From Lachnospiraceae bacterium (GTDB lineage Bacteria; Bacillota; Clostridia; Lachnospirales; Lachnospiraceae): a stretch of 46,920 nt of DNA. The stretch spans positions 1-46,920 of the forward strand of contig JAFXVI010000074.1 of the NCBI GenBank assembly GCA_017524595.1, read 5' to 3'. The notes below the pieces were generated by a model, which had not been told where the DNA came from, searched no databases, and worked only from the letters and a program-made list of their open reading frames with translations. Positions 34,727 to 42,868 of the stretch are shown piece after piece. How positions within the stretch are numbered: position 1 is the stretch's first letter; every line of letters starts with the position of its first letter. Made by a program: the position numbers and the translations under genes.

Positions 34727-35398
34727 CTATTCCCCACCGCGAAGACCGGCAACATCCGACTGGACAGCCCATATGGCAAGCTGTGTCCTGTTCCTTAAGC
34801 CCAGCTTTAGAAGAATACTGCTTAGGCTGTTGCGGATCGTTCCTTCCGACAGATTGAGCTTTGACGCTATCTCCTTATTGGAATCTCCCTGGACTATGCA
34901 GTCGATTATCGCCCAGTCACCTTCCTTGAGTTCCTTAACGTAATCCTCTTCAACACTCACGAGCTTCTGTGTCCTTGCCATATCGGCAAAAAGACGCAGC
35001 ACCTTGTTTGTGATATCATCATTGATTATCGCCATGCCACTATAGACCTTGCGTATGGATTCGGTCAGCTCATCAAACGATATCCCCTTTAACAGGTAAC
35101 CGCTCGCTCCGTTCTTTATCGCATTTATCACGTATTCATCATCATCAAAGGTCGTAAGTATGATAACCTTTATCTCCGGACAGTTCTCCTTGATTATCTT
35201 GGTGCAGACGACTCCGTCCATTTTGGGCATACGCACGTCCATGAGGACTATATCCGGCTTATTTTCCCTGATACTCCTGATGACCTCGGTCCCGTTTGAC
35301 ACGGCATCGGTCACTTCCAGATCGTCCACTCCGTCAAGCATCATCTTTATGCTCTGTCTCATAAGTTCCTGGTCATCCGCTATCAATATCTTTATCAC
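34727..35398 (-). CDS. NarL/LuxR-type response regulator
   Basis: A 223-residue regulator. The receiver has IKILIADDQELMRQ, phospho-Asp in IVLMDVRMPKMDG (about D54), VIILTTFDDDEY and GASGYLLKG with the conserved Lys. The C-terminal LuxR helix-turn-helix is GDSNKEIASKLNLSEGTIRN followed by LLKLGLRNRTQLA. It is the partner of the kinase gene directly upstream (gap 29 bases). Likely target: the ChvE/GguAB importer, whose leader has alternating TGTCAT half-sites. Confidence 0.92.
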   Translation of the reverse strand: MIKILIADDQELMRQSIKMMLDGVDDLEVTDAVSNGTEVIRSIRENKPDIVLMDVRMPKMDGVVCTKIIKENCPEIKVIILTTFDDDEYVINAIKNGASGYLLKGISFDELTESIRKVYSGMAIINDDITNKVLRLFADMARTQKLVSVEEDYVKELKEGDWAIIDCIVQGDSNKEIASKLNLSEGTIRNSLSSILLKLGLRNRTQLAIWAVQSDVAGLRGGE

Positions 35399-35427
35399 TT
35401 CACTAACCTCCGTTCATCGCAAATACT

Positions 35428-36759
35428 CTAATTTTCTCTTGCGCCCCACCTTATAGGCATCTGCGCCCTTACCGTAAACCCGTCGCTCCCGTCAATATAC
35501 AGACTGCCTCCGAGCATGTTCAAACGCTCCTCCATATGTGTAAGTCCGAAACCTTTCTCAAAATCGATGCTCCCCGATCCGTTATCCTTTATCTCTATCG
35601 TCAGCATGTTATCTTCACTTCTCTTTATCTCGATATTTATGTTTGATGCATTGCCATGACTGATCGCATTGGTTATGCTCTCCTGTATTGTTCGGTATAT
35701 GGTCTCCTCCTCCGTTTCATCGAAAGCGTCACTGAGCTTGTCGTGACAGTGATAATCTATATTCACACCGGTAGATCTTCCCATCTCGTCTATGAGCTTT
35801 TCTATCGCTTCGTCAAGCGGGAGCTTCTCCAGGGCATCCGGTCTTAAAGCCTTCACAGACTGCCTGACATCCGTCATCCCGTTCCTTGCGACCTCGGCTA
35901 TCGCTCCGAGCTGTGTTTTTACAAGATCCCTATCCTTATCAAACATCATAAGGCAGGCATCAAGTCCGGTGACTATTCCTGTAAGCGCATGTCCTATGGT
36001 ATCATGTATCTCCCTTGCAAGCCTGTTCCTCTCTGCAGTTTGCGCCATGAGGGCGGACGACTTCGAATACTCTTCAAGCTTGATATTGGCCTCCTTAAGG
36101 CTTTCGTTGAGCATCATGATCCTTTCGTTTTCGTTCATATGCTTCCTTATCTGGTAGAGCATGAACAGGATAAAGAGGAAGGTATTAAGGAGGCTGCCTA
36201 TTTTAAGTACTCCCTTTATAAGGCCTGCGTAATCGGCGCTGTAGTAGATAAGATAATCATCTATCGATATCCGCCTTAACCAGAAATTAAGGACCGAGGA
36301 ATCAAGTACAAGGTAGAAGACGCCGAGAGCGATGATGGCTATGGTCCTGTCACGTCTGCTCATCTGATTTCTCATCAGGTCAGCGAAGACCATTAAGAAC
36401 ATGCCCGTGTAGGAAAATCCTGTAAGCTCCGATATCCAGATCACGGTTATCGTTTCAAGACAGAGCTTAAATACAAGATTCGTTCCCTTTTCATCCGTTA
36501 TCGACAAAAGCAGGATAAGGCACAGATACAGGATCGATATCAGTATTATCGTATTAACGGGCAGGGCCGGTATGGCCTCTGTCTGCGTAAGGAACGACAG
36601 GGCGCTCCTCTCATGTATCATCCCGGATGTCGACCTTGAAACAATAAACAGAACAAAGGCCAGTATCCAGAAGTTAAGGTGCATCATCGATTCCATAAGG
36701 ATCGACTGGCCTGTTACCGGAGTTTTTATATTGTCTGATCTTTCCTTGTTCACTGCCAT
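35428..36759 (-). CDS. HisKA_3-type sensor histidine kinase
   Basis: A 443-residue membrane kinase with about six hydrophobic helices in the first 195 residues, a short coiled region, and the HPK7 dimerisation box AERNRLAREIHDTIGHALTG with the phospho-His near 242. The ATPase domain has TIQESITNAISHGNA (N-box), IEIKDNGSGS and GFGLTHMEERL. Large extracellular loops are lacking, so a separate binding protein probably brings the signal; the gene overlaps one (36750) by 10 bases. Confidence 0.92.
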   Translation of the reverse strand: MAVNKERSDNIKTPVTGQSILMESMMHLNFWILAFVLFIVSRSTSGMIHERSALSFLTQTEAIPALPVNTIILISILYLCLILLLSITDEKGTNLVFKLCLETITVIWISELTGFSYTGMFLMVFADLMRNQMSRRDRTIAIIALGVFYLVLDSSVLNFWLRRISIDDYLIYYSADYAGLIKGVLKIGSLLNTFLFILFMLYQIRKHMNENERIMMLNESLKEANIKLEEYSKSSALMAQTAERNRLAREIHDTIGHALTGIVTGLDACLMMFDKDRDLVKTQLGAIAEVARNGMTDVRQSVKALRPDALEKLPLDEAIEKLIDEMGRSTGVNIDYHCHDKLSDAFDETEEETIYRTIQESITNAISHGNASNINIEIKRSEDNMLTIEIKDNGSGSIDFEKGFGLTHMEERLNMLGGSLYIDGSDGFTVRAQMPIRWGAREN

Positions 36760-37739
36760 CTTTCCTTGTTGTAACTGTCTATATTTTCAACCGAGACGAT
36801 GTCAACCGGTACGATGATCGTCTTCTCGGTATCCTTGCCGTCAAATATATCATAGAGGACAGAAGCTGCCCTCTCCCCGATCCTTGTCGGGAACTGTACT
36901 GCCGATGCCCTCATAAGGCCTTCGTCTATCAACGCCTTGGCATCGGGAGAAGCATCAACCCCGTATACATTTATTTTGCCTGCAAGATCTCTCTGTCTGA
37001 GTGCCGCCACCACGCCCTCCGCCGCAAGGTCATTAAGGCAGAAGACCGTATCGAATTCATGTCCTTCATCAAGGTAGGAAAGCATCCGCGGCATTGCGAT
37101 CTCATACTGGCCCTCGCACTCGATCTGATCGAGCACTTCAAAGCCCGGATGTCCATCTACAGTGTCCATAAAGCCTGCGACCCTGTTGCTCCCGGAAGCT
37201 GTCGCCTCATGCGTAAGGACTACGATCCTGCCGCCCTCCTGCTTATCAAGAACATAATTCCCGATGATTGTGCCGGCATTGTAATTGTCAGATACTATTG
37301 TGCAGTCGGTAAGCTCCTCATCCCGTATATTGGAATCGACAACGACCACATATACTCCCATCGACCTGGCACGTTTTAACACATCCGTCAGACCGTCTAT
37401 ATCCACCGGTGTGACTATAAGGGCCGATATCCCCATATCAAGCATTTCTTCAATCTGCCGGTTCTGCCTTGCCACATCAAGACCGGGATCTCTTAGGATT
37501 ATCATATCGCCCTCCGCTTCCACCCGGACACGGATCTGCTCATTGATTATCTTAAAGAACTCGTTGTTCATGGTCATATAACTTGCGCCGATAAGCCTGG
37601 CCCCTTCCTTCTGGGAAAAGGAAAAATCCCTCTTATATGTGATCGCAAGAAAGAGGGCAATAAGAATAAGCGGGTACGCTACCCGCACTATATTTCTGTA
37701 TAAATGAAACGGGAGGACGGTTCCTCGGTTCATTTTCAT
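36750..37739 (-). CDS. Membrane-anchored periplasmic-binding-protein-like sugar sensor
   Basis: A 329-residue LacI/RbsB-fold protein anchored by one helix (IVRVAYPLILIALFLAITY). RLIGASYMTMNNEFFKIINE, ISALIVTPVDIDGLTDVL, VVVVDSNI, VFCLNDLAAEGVVAALRQ and VYGVDASPDAKALIDEG follow the sugar-binding family. It is the first gene of the two-component operon and overlaps the kinase start, so it most likely binds a monosaccharide and signals to the kinase. Its first residues (MNRGTVLPFH) are encoded by REP palindrome F. AAGGCGAGG precedes the ATG. Confidence 0.85.
   Translation of the reverse strand: MKMNRGTVLPFHLYRNIVRVAYPLILIALFLAITYKRDFSFSQKEGARLIGASYMTMNNEFFKIINEQIRVRVEAEGDMIILRDPGLDVARQNRQIEEMLDMGISALIVTPVDIDGLTDVLKRARSMGVYVVVVDSNIRDEELTDCTIVSDNYNAGTIIGNYVLDKQEGGRIVVLTHEATASGSNRVAGFMDTVDGHPGFEVLDQIECEGQYEIAMPRMLSYLDEGHEFDTVFCLNDLAAEGVVAALRQRDLAGKINVYGVDASPDAKALIDEGLMRASAVQFPTRIGERAASVLYDIFDGKDTEKTIIVPVDIVSVENIDSYNKERWQ
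37705..37732. repeat. REP-like palindrome F
   Basis: Starts TGAAACGGGAGGACGG and ends TTCCTCGGTTCA. It lies inside the 5' end of the 36750 gene and is translated into its cytoplasmic N-terminal tail. Confidence 0.85.
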
Positions 37740-37768
37740 AAAGCTACCTCGCCTTAATATTTTCTACC

Positions 37769-37797
37769 ATAATAGTATAATTCAAACGCTTTTTCAA
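37769..37797 (-). promoter_or_regulatory. Promoter of the two-component operon
   Basis: On the minus strand TTGAAA (37792-37797), a 17-base spacer and TATTAT (37769-37774), about 30 bases before the start codon. Confidence 0.75.
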
Positions 37798-37804
37798 AAT
37801 CGCC

Positions 37805-37818
37805 GGCCCCCCGTTTCA
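37805..37818. repeat. REP-like half-palindrome G
   Basis: On the minus strand TGAAACGGGGGGCC: one arm of the REP-like family. Its TGA (37816-37818) is the stop codon of the methyltransferase. The other arm is missing. Confidence 0.6.
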
Positions 37819-38601
37819 TCCTTCCAGTTCATATAAACGGTATATCTTCCTGTATGCTCTTCCTGTAAATAAGAGACGGAAAATGCATCGTTCTCCGGGC
37901 TTTAACTCATCCACAAGTTTTGCCGGCGTCATTGAATGTTCTTTCTTAAGCCTTACCCGGCATCCTGATAATACTTCATCCGGATCATCGATTCCATAGA
38001 CTCCTGAAGCTCCCACTTCATTTATGGGGTTTTTGTACTTTGATGCCTTAGCCCCGAATACAGTGTATACATCCATCAGTACATGGATGTGCTCATATTT
38101 CTCCTGCAGGGTCAAAAAGAAACCTCTTACCTGATCATTTGTCAGGTACATGCTTATACCCTCCAGTATGACGATGACCGTATCGGAATCCGGCAGTTCC
38201 TTCACCTGGTCTGTTTCCGCAGCATTCAAAGCTATCATATGATATTTTTCAGTCCCGGTATAATACTTTTTCCTTATGGAAATAACATCCGGAAAATCAC
38301 AGTCATACCAGTTCCTGTAAGAAACCCTTACTCTCCGGCACCTGCTGTCAAGCCCGCAGCCTATGTGAAGCACGAGCGCACCCTCGTGCTCTTTAAGTAT
38401 TGTCTCTGTCCAGTCATCAAATATCCTTGCCCGCATCGCCATGTTATAGCACAGCCATTTTGACTTTGATCTTCTGCCAAGAGGAAAGCCCTGACTCTCC
38501 CAAATCTTCCCGGCCATCGGATCCTTTATGATGATATTCTGCCTGCTGACCCATGCCTTTCCGTAGAGCGGGATATACAGGGTCTTATTCACTTCATCCA
38601 T
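37816..38601 (-). CDS. LCM-family SAM-dependent methyltransferase (TcmP-like)
   Basis: A 261-residue class I methyltransferase of the leucine-carboxyl-methyltransferase group. The SAM-binding motif is ALVLHIGCGLDSRCRRV, followed by WYDCDFPDVISIRKKYY and TVIVILEGISMYLTNDQVR, the LEGxxMYL box of this family. Stand-alone bacterial members methylate small-molecule carboxylates or hydroxyls; the substrate here is unknown. It is monocistronic, divergent from the lipoprotein gene at 38814, and its stop codon comes from a REP half-copy. Confidence 0.85.
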   Translation of the reverse strand: MDEVNKTLYIPLYGKAWVSRQNIIIKDPMAGKIWESQGFPLGRRSKSKWLCYNMAMRARIFDDWTETILKEHEGALVLHIGCGLDSRCRRVRVSYRNWYDCDFPDVISIRKKYYTGTEKYHMIALNAAETDQVKELPDSDTVIVILEGISMYLTNDQVRGFFLTLQEKYEHIHVLMDVYTVFGAKASKYKNPINEVGASGVYGIDDPDEVLSGCRVRLKKEHSMTPAKLVDELKPGERCIFRLLFTGRAYRKIYRLYELEG

Positions 38602-38736
38602 TTTTCTGTTCCTTTAATATCATATTTGGTCATTCAGCCCGGTTTTCGATTCTAAGGTCAGACACTCTTAAAAACTCTTTCGCATTGTTCATAACAACAG
38701 TATACCCAAGAGATCCGTGCGAAACAAGAGGATGGT

Positions 38737-38765
38737 TTGAAACGGGCGTACCAATATGATACAAT
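38737..38765 (+). promoter_or_regulatory. Promoter of the second lipoprotein gene
   Basis: TTGAAA (38737-38742), a 17-base spacer and TACAAT (38760-38765), about 48 bases before the ATG. Confidence 0.75.
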
Positions 38766-38813
38766 CACCCGGTGCAAATCAGATTACAGATAAGAATCGG
38801 AAAAGAGGTTATT

Positions 38814-39629
38814 ATGAGATATTTAGTTACAGCATTGTCATTGATCCTGATATTGGGTACAACAGGATGCAAAGACAGCAAGGCAGATAATAAGAAAACC
38901 GCGGAGGACTCAGGTTCTCAGACCATAACCTTCGAATCGGGAAGCGACGAAACCGGTGCTGATGCCAAACCCGGGGCTGAAACCGATCCCTCGGATAAGG
39001 AAGTCGGAAAGATCACTGATGACCAGGCGCTTTCCGCAATAAAGAATTACTGTCATACAAACAACCCGGATCTTAAAGACATTGAAGAAGCCGGCGAATA
39101 TCCCGTTTACTGGGAAGTAGAATCAAGTGATGATAAGGAGATCGTCATTCTGTTCAGATCATACACCGGAGCAGAAGTCAGATATTATGTCAATCGAGTA
39201 TCGGGCGATACCTATGTCACCGAATTTGTTCAGGGGATAACTTCCGAGGAAGAACAAACGGATGAAAGCTTTAATGTGAAGGATTATTTAACCTCTTCCA
39301 TATCGGGCACATGGGCAACGGCATCCATGGGATATGAGTATAAAGGCGAATTCCTGCCCGAATACCATGTTCGCTTTACGGACTCGGAAGTAAATTACGG
39401 ACATATCATAGACGACGTATTTGAACCCGATCATTCCGACAAAATAGCATCATTGCAGGAGATCGGCCCGGGAAGATACAGGATACAGGCCGAAAGCTTA
39501 TCAGGCGGTCAGTACACTTACCAGACCGATGAAAATGATACAGGTATCCTTAATTACTACGAAACATGGAATGAGAATGACTTTCCCGACGCTTACAGGG
39601 GCGGCTCATCCCTGACAATGATCGATTAG
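38814..39629 (+). CDS. Lipoprotein, paralogue of the 2592 gene
   Basis: A 271-residue lipoprotein with signal MRYLVTALSLILILGTTGC (lipobox TTGC), an acidic Ser/Asp-rich linker, and the same central and C-terminal blocks as the protein at 2592: DDQALSAIKNYCHTNNPDL, EYPVYWEVESSDDKEIV, RSYTGAEVRYY, DESFNVKDY, GTWATASMGYEY and GGQYTYQTDEND. I chose the ATG at 38814 with ribosome site AAGAGG; the upstream start would add a basic tail before the signal. It has its own promoter, unlike its paralogue. Function unknown. Confidence 0.8.
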   Translation: MRYLVTALSLILILGTTGCKDSKADNKKTAEDSGSQTITFESGSDETGADAKPGAETDPSDKEVGKITDDQALSAIKNYCHTNNPDLKDIEEAGEYPVYWEVESSDDKEIVILFRSYTGAEVRYYVNRVSGDTYVTEFVQGITSEEEQTDESFNVKDYLTSSISGTWATASMGYEYKGEFLPEYHVRFTDSEVNYGHIIDDVFEPDHSDKIASLQEIGPGRYRIQAESLSGGQYTYQTDENDTGILNYYETWNENDFPDAYRGGSSLTMID

Positions 39630-39639
39630 GTGAAACTCA

Positions 39640-40128
39640 TCAGGCAGCTGCGTCCAGCGTATATTCATCCTCAAGATCATAATAAGTTTTAATAGCCTTC
39701 TCAAATAACTTATACAGATCATCTTCCGAAATAAGACCATCTTCGTTCGTTTCCACTCCCGTGAAGCTTAAGTCATATCGTAATAGCGGATTATCGGGAG
39801 ACAATACATCAGCGTTACGTATCTGATCGGTACTGCGGTAGAGAAGGTTCACACGATACCATACCTTATCATCTTCATCACGCCAGCGTTCAAACATTAA
39901 TGCACAATACATATCAGCCTCTGAATCAGTTTCTATAGCGTCAAAGATCTCCGGATCATTCTGTTCAAGGTAACTGTTAAGGAATGCTTCCCAGTTGTAT
40001 CCGTTCATATAGGCATCTTCACATATCTCCTCCATACGTGAGCCTATCTCCATAATCCGGTTATTGCCAACATTAAACGTGATCGAATTATAATCTTCTC
40101 CGATGTTCAGATTTACATAGTGTGCCAT
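39640..40128 (-). CDS. Imm51-like immunity protein
   Basis: A 162-residue acidic cytoplasmic protein. DAYMNGYNWEAFLNSYLEQN and DAIETDSEADMYCALM resemble the Imm51 family of polymorphic-toxin immunity proteins, recognised from memory and tentative. AGGAGGAATCGAT precedes the ATG, and the gene overlaps the DUF6688 gene by 16 bases. No cognate toxin is visible nearby. If correct, it protects against a contact-dependent or secreted toxin from relatives. Confidence 0.6.
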   Translation of the reverse strand: MAHYVNLNIGEDYNSITFNVGNNRIMEIGSRMEEICEDAYMNGYNWEAFLNSYLEQNDPEIFDAIETDSEADMYCALMFERWRDEDDKVWYRVNLLYRSTDQIRNADVLSPDNPLLRYDLSFTGVETNEDGLISEDDLYKLFEKAIKTYYDLEDEYTLDAAA

Positions 40129-41432
40129 ATCGATTCCTCCTGTTTTGGAATATACTGTGTTGCTATTCTGTTCTCAGGCCGTGGATCCGTCATATACAAA
40201 ACTATCAGGAATATCCACTCCAACGGTTTCATTATATAATAAACAACATCAGCAGCACTCTTTGTCCGTATGTGCCGCGCAACCGGATATCCATGCTTAT
40301 CATAGAAATTTCTGATTGCCCTGTGCATCAAAGGAGTTTTCTCCTCTAAAACCTGTTCAAATGCATTTGCTATGAGAAGCTGCCTGTTAACCACTATCCT
40401 GTGTCCGTGTCTCTCCCCCATTCTTATGGGCTTGACGATTTTTTCATGCCCCCCGGCGGCCACTGTACACAGGTAATGTTCATCCATTTCCACATTGGGT
40501 GGTGCTTTCATCTTAGAAAGATTCCACTGTGCCGTTTCCGTCCATGCTCTTATTGCTTGATCAGGGTACTGCCCGAACAACGACATGATACCAAGGATAA
40601 ATGCAAGGATCGGGAGCATGGCAATTAGTGCGGCAACAGGCCACGTAAGGGAGTTATTAAGGATTTCATTGAGTTCTCCTATAAATCCTTTTCCTTCATA
40701 GACTCCATCCTTATGTTCCTCATCGATATTCCACTCATATATTTTTCTTATGATAAGCCGTGCTGCCATGCTGATACAGCAGAATGGCAGCTCCATGAGC
40801 GGGACAAATTCAACGACCGGGAAATAGTCAGCCGAACCGATCAATCCTTCAAACGGTGTGATCTTAAATATCTGGATCATAAACAGGATCATCTGGATGA
40901 TGCCGACATACATAGCCCCAATACATAATACCGTTATAAGAGGCGGTGTGTCTGACATCTTTCTTAAAAGGAGCACTATATATCCTATTACGCCTATAGC
41001 AAGCAGAACAAAGACCATTGGCAGGGCTTCTGTCCATACAGGCTGATGTATCTCTTTGTTGTAAAGCTGCTTATCCCATACGGCATCCCACTGCACTCCC
41101 ATCGTTGTGATCAAAGAACCGTAGAACACTGATAGAATCGTTCCGGCAATAACAGTGACAAGATCCATTACTCCAAACAGTTTTGCCTCCGGAGAGCCCG
41201 GAAGAAGCTTTTCCGGATACTTAATGGTCCTGACTAGAGCAACGATATTTACGATGAGAAGCTCTGCAGGAAATGTAAGGCACATACAGAGCACGCATAT
41301 ATACAGAATATCCCTTGGCCTGGCAATCCCTCCAATACAGCCTATAACAAGACTTATCAGCACCGGACCCAGACCGAGGATATACGCGAGTCGTGTTTTG
41401 TTTTCAAGAAATCTCTGTATCTTCTCTTTCAT
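40113..41432 (-). CDS. DUF6688-like membrane protein
   Basis: A 439-residue protein with about seven hydrophobic helices (LGPVLISLVIGCIGGIA, ILYICVLCMCLTFPAELLIV and others) and a soluble C-terminal domain with YLCTVAAGGHEKIVKPIRMG, VVNRQLLIANAFEQVLEEKT and MKPLEWIFLIVLYM. The domain matches what I recall as DUF6688, found in Clostridia next to immunity-type genes. Function unknown. Its ATG overlaps the phosphodiesterase stop as ATGA, and the Imm51-like gene overlaps its end, so the three are translated as one operon. Confidence 0.7.
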   Translation of the reverse strand: MKEKIQRFLENKTRLAYILGLGPVLISLVIGCIGGIARPRDILYICVLCMCLTFPAELLIVNIVALVRTIKYPEKLLPGSPEAKLFGVMDLVTVIAGTILSVFYGSLITTMGVQWDAVWDKQLYNKEIHQPVWTEALPMVFVLLAIGVIGYIVLLLRKMSDTPPLITVLCIGAMYVGIIQMILFMIQIFKITPFEGLIGSADYFPVVEFVPLMELPFCCISMAARLIIRKIYEWNIDEEHKDGVYEGKGFIGELNEILNNSLTWPVAALIAMLPILAFILGIMSLFGQYPDQAIRAWTETAQWNLSKMKAPPNVEMDEHYLCTVAAGGHEKIVKPIRMGERHGHRIVVNRQLLIANAFEQVLEEKTPLMHRAIRNFYDKHGYPVARHIRTKSAADVVYYIMKPLEWIFLIVLYMTDPRPENRIATQYIPKQEESIWHTM

Positions 41433-42088
41433 TTCATTCTGTTAAGTATCCCATCCACATCGATACCGGGATGAGTAGTATATATCTGCAATATCTCTTC
41501 AACAAGAGCCCTGTCAACGCGGTTTCTTTCCGCTATCTTCTCAACGCTTTTGTTTGCGTTCATATCCTTGACAATGCTCTTAATGAGAATGTCCATTTCC
41601 TTTTGCGGCGGAAGCTTTGCTCCCTTCTTAAGGATGGGTGAAAGATCTACTTTTTCAACCTCCCACTCTCTGCTCTTCTCATCTATCTCCATTATCATCA
41701 GGGTTACCGGCTGCGTAAACCGCCTCGGCCCACAGCTTCCGGGATTAAGATAGGTTATCCCATCTTCCGTCTTCTGCTCATACTTGTGAGAATGGCCGTA
41801 TATAACAAAATCTATACCCGAAAGATCCTTGCGTATATCACTCTTCTTATGTACCATGTAGAAACGATAGTCGCAGATTTCTATCTCCTGCTCATAGGGA
41901 ATATCCTCTGCCCATTCCTTATCAGCATTTCCACGCACAAAATAGGCCCTGCTCAGCTTTTCGATAGCTTCCATGGTTTCTTTTGAAGCTATATCGCCGC
42001 CATGCAGAATGATATCACAGGTCTTGATCTTCTCAGTTACCTCATCCCTTAATAAAGAATGGGTGTCGGATATTATTGCGATCTTCAT
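41429..42088 (-). CDS. YfcE/MJ0936-type metallophosphodiesterase with C-terminal helical extension
   Basis: A small calcineurin-like phosphodiesterase: MKIAIISDTHS, IILHGGDIAS, YFVRGNADKEW (GNxD), VIYGHSHKYEQ and YLNPGSCGPRR are the metal-binding blocks in order. The first ~160 residues are the usual enzyme. About 60 more residues (MDILIKSIVKDMNANKSVEK, then IAERNRVDRALVEEILQIY) look like a helix-turn-helix or helical bundle, which is unusual for the family. I chose the ATG at 42088, giving the canonical MKIAIISD start; the ATG at 42112 would add eight residues. Confidence 0.85.
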   Translation of the reverse strand: MKIAIISDTHSLLRDEVTEKIKTCDIILHGGDIASKETMEAIEKLSRAYFVRGNADKEWAEDIPYEQEIEICDYRFYMVHKKSDIRKDLSGIDFVIYGHSHKYEQKTEDGITYLNPGSCGPRRFTQPVTLMIMEIDEKSREWEVEKVDLSPILKKGAKLPPQKEMDILIKSIVKDMNANKSVEKIAERNRVDRALVEEILQIYTTHPGIDVDGILNRMK

Positions 42089-42101
42089 CTTTGAATTTCC
42101 A

Positions 42102-42224
42102 TTAATCCTCATCTAAACATCTTAATATTTCAAATGGGTCATCTGCCTGCCTGAATTCAGGTAAAGGATGACAAGGAATGTGAGGTTCAAATGAAAGCTC
42201 GTAAAACCATGTTGCCTGTATGGC
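42102..42224 (-). pseudogene. 3' remnant of an unidentified gene
   Basis: A frame ending at a TAA at 42102 reads WFYELSFEPHIPCHPLPEFR and then QADDPFEILRCLDED. The composition looks coding and the frame ends next to the phosphodiesterase start, but no start codon belongs to it. It fuses, in another frame, to the truncated carbonic anhydrase. I do not recognise the family. Confidence 0.35.
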
Positions 42225-42495
42225 CTGCAGCATATTCTATGCTTCCTAGCTGATGATCATCTATAACATTCCCGGCAACACGGATTGTGAACAGATCTCC
42301 TATAGTCGCATGGAATATCCTCTCAGGGATCACCCTGGAATCAGAACAGCTGATTATGATTGCATACGGCTCCTGCCCGTTCTTTGCAAAGTGTTCCAGC
42401 ACAGACGAAGAAACATCAGACTGGAAGGTGTCTGTTGAAATATACTTCTCATTTCCTTCTTTTAGCCGCTTAATAGCTTCTTTGGCTGAAACCAT
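42187..42495 (-). pseudogene. Beta-carbonic anhydrase, truncated
   Basis: The N-terminal half of a beta-class enzyme: KEAIKRLKEGNEKYIS, SDVSSSVLEHFAKNGQEPYA, IIISCSDSRVIPE (first zinc Cys and the Asp/Arg dyad), FTIRVAGNVIDDHQLGSIEY. The frame then reads AAGHTGNMVLRAFI and stops, before the second zinc motif (HxxC), so the metal site cannot form. About 100 residues remain of about 190. I chose the ATG at 42495 with ribosome site GGGAG. It follows the MIF-like gene after 28 bases. Confidence 0.75.
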
Positions 42496-42523
42496 CTCTG
42501 CTCCCTTTTCATTCATCGAATTA

Positions 42524-42868
42524 TCAGAAATTCCCACCGTTCCAGCCCCAGTCAGGCGTTGCCGAATACTTGATGTACATATGATCCGGTGCAATACCCA
42601 ATACATCACCATAAATTTTTGTGATCTCTTCTGTCATCTTCTGGAATGCTGCCTTATTGGGGCCTCCGAAGATCCTTACTTCTATATAGGCTATAGGCTC
42701 ACTGTTATCACCCCTAAAATATAGATGATAATTATCTTCAAAACCCGTCATCAGCCAGTTCTCACTCTTACCGGGTATCAGTGATATGGCCTGTCCGAGC
42801 CTTGTTTTCAGTTCCTTTTCCTGTTCCTCTGTGATCTTAATGCTTACCTTTGAATCAATGAATGGCAT
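42524..42868 (-). CDS. MIF-like tautomerase (phenylpyruvate tautomerase-related)
   Basis: A 114-residue protein of the MIF/tautomerase superfamily. It begins MPFIDSKVSIKI, so after Met removal Pro1 would be the catalytic base. ELKTRLGQAISLIPGKSENW, YHLYFRGDNSEPIAYIEVRI and HMYIKYSATPDWGWNGGNF follow bacterial MIF homologues and would form a trimer. A good ribosome site (AAGGAGGG) precedes the ATG. The natural substrate in bacteria is unknown; keto-enol tautomerisation of phenylpyruvate-like acids is the usual in vitro activity. Confidence 0.85.
   Translation of the reverse strand: MPFIDSKVSIKITEEQEKELKTRLGQAISLIPGKSENWLMTGFEDNYHLYFRGDNSEPIAYIEVRIFGGPNKAAFQKMTEEITKIYGDVLGIAPDHMYIKYSATPDWGWNGGNF

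Noticed and set aside
10939..37818. CRISPR array suggested by recurring GAAAC..GTTTC motifs
   Set aside because: Copies are kilobases apart without regular spacers; they behave as dispersed REP-like palindromes.
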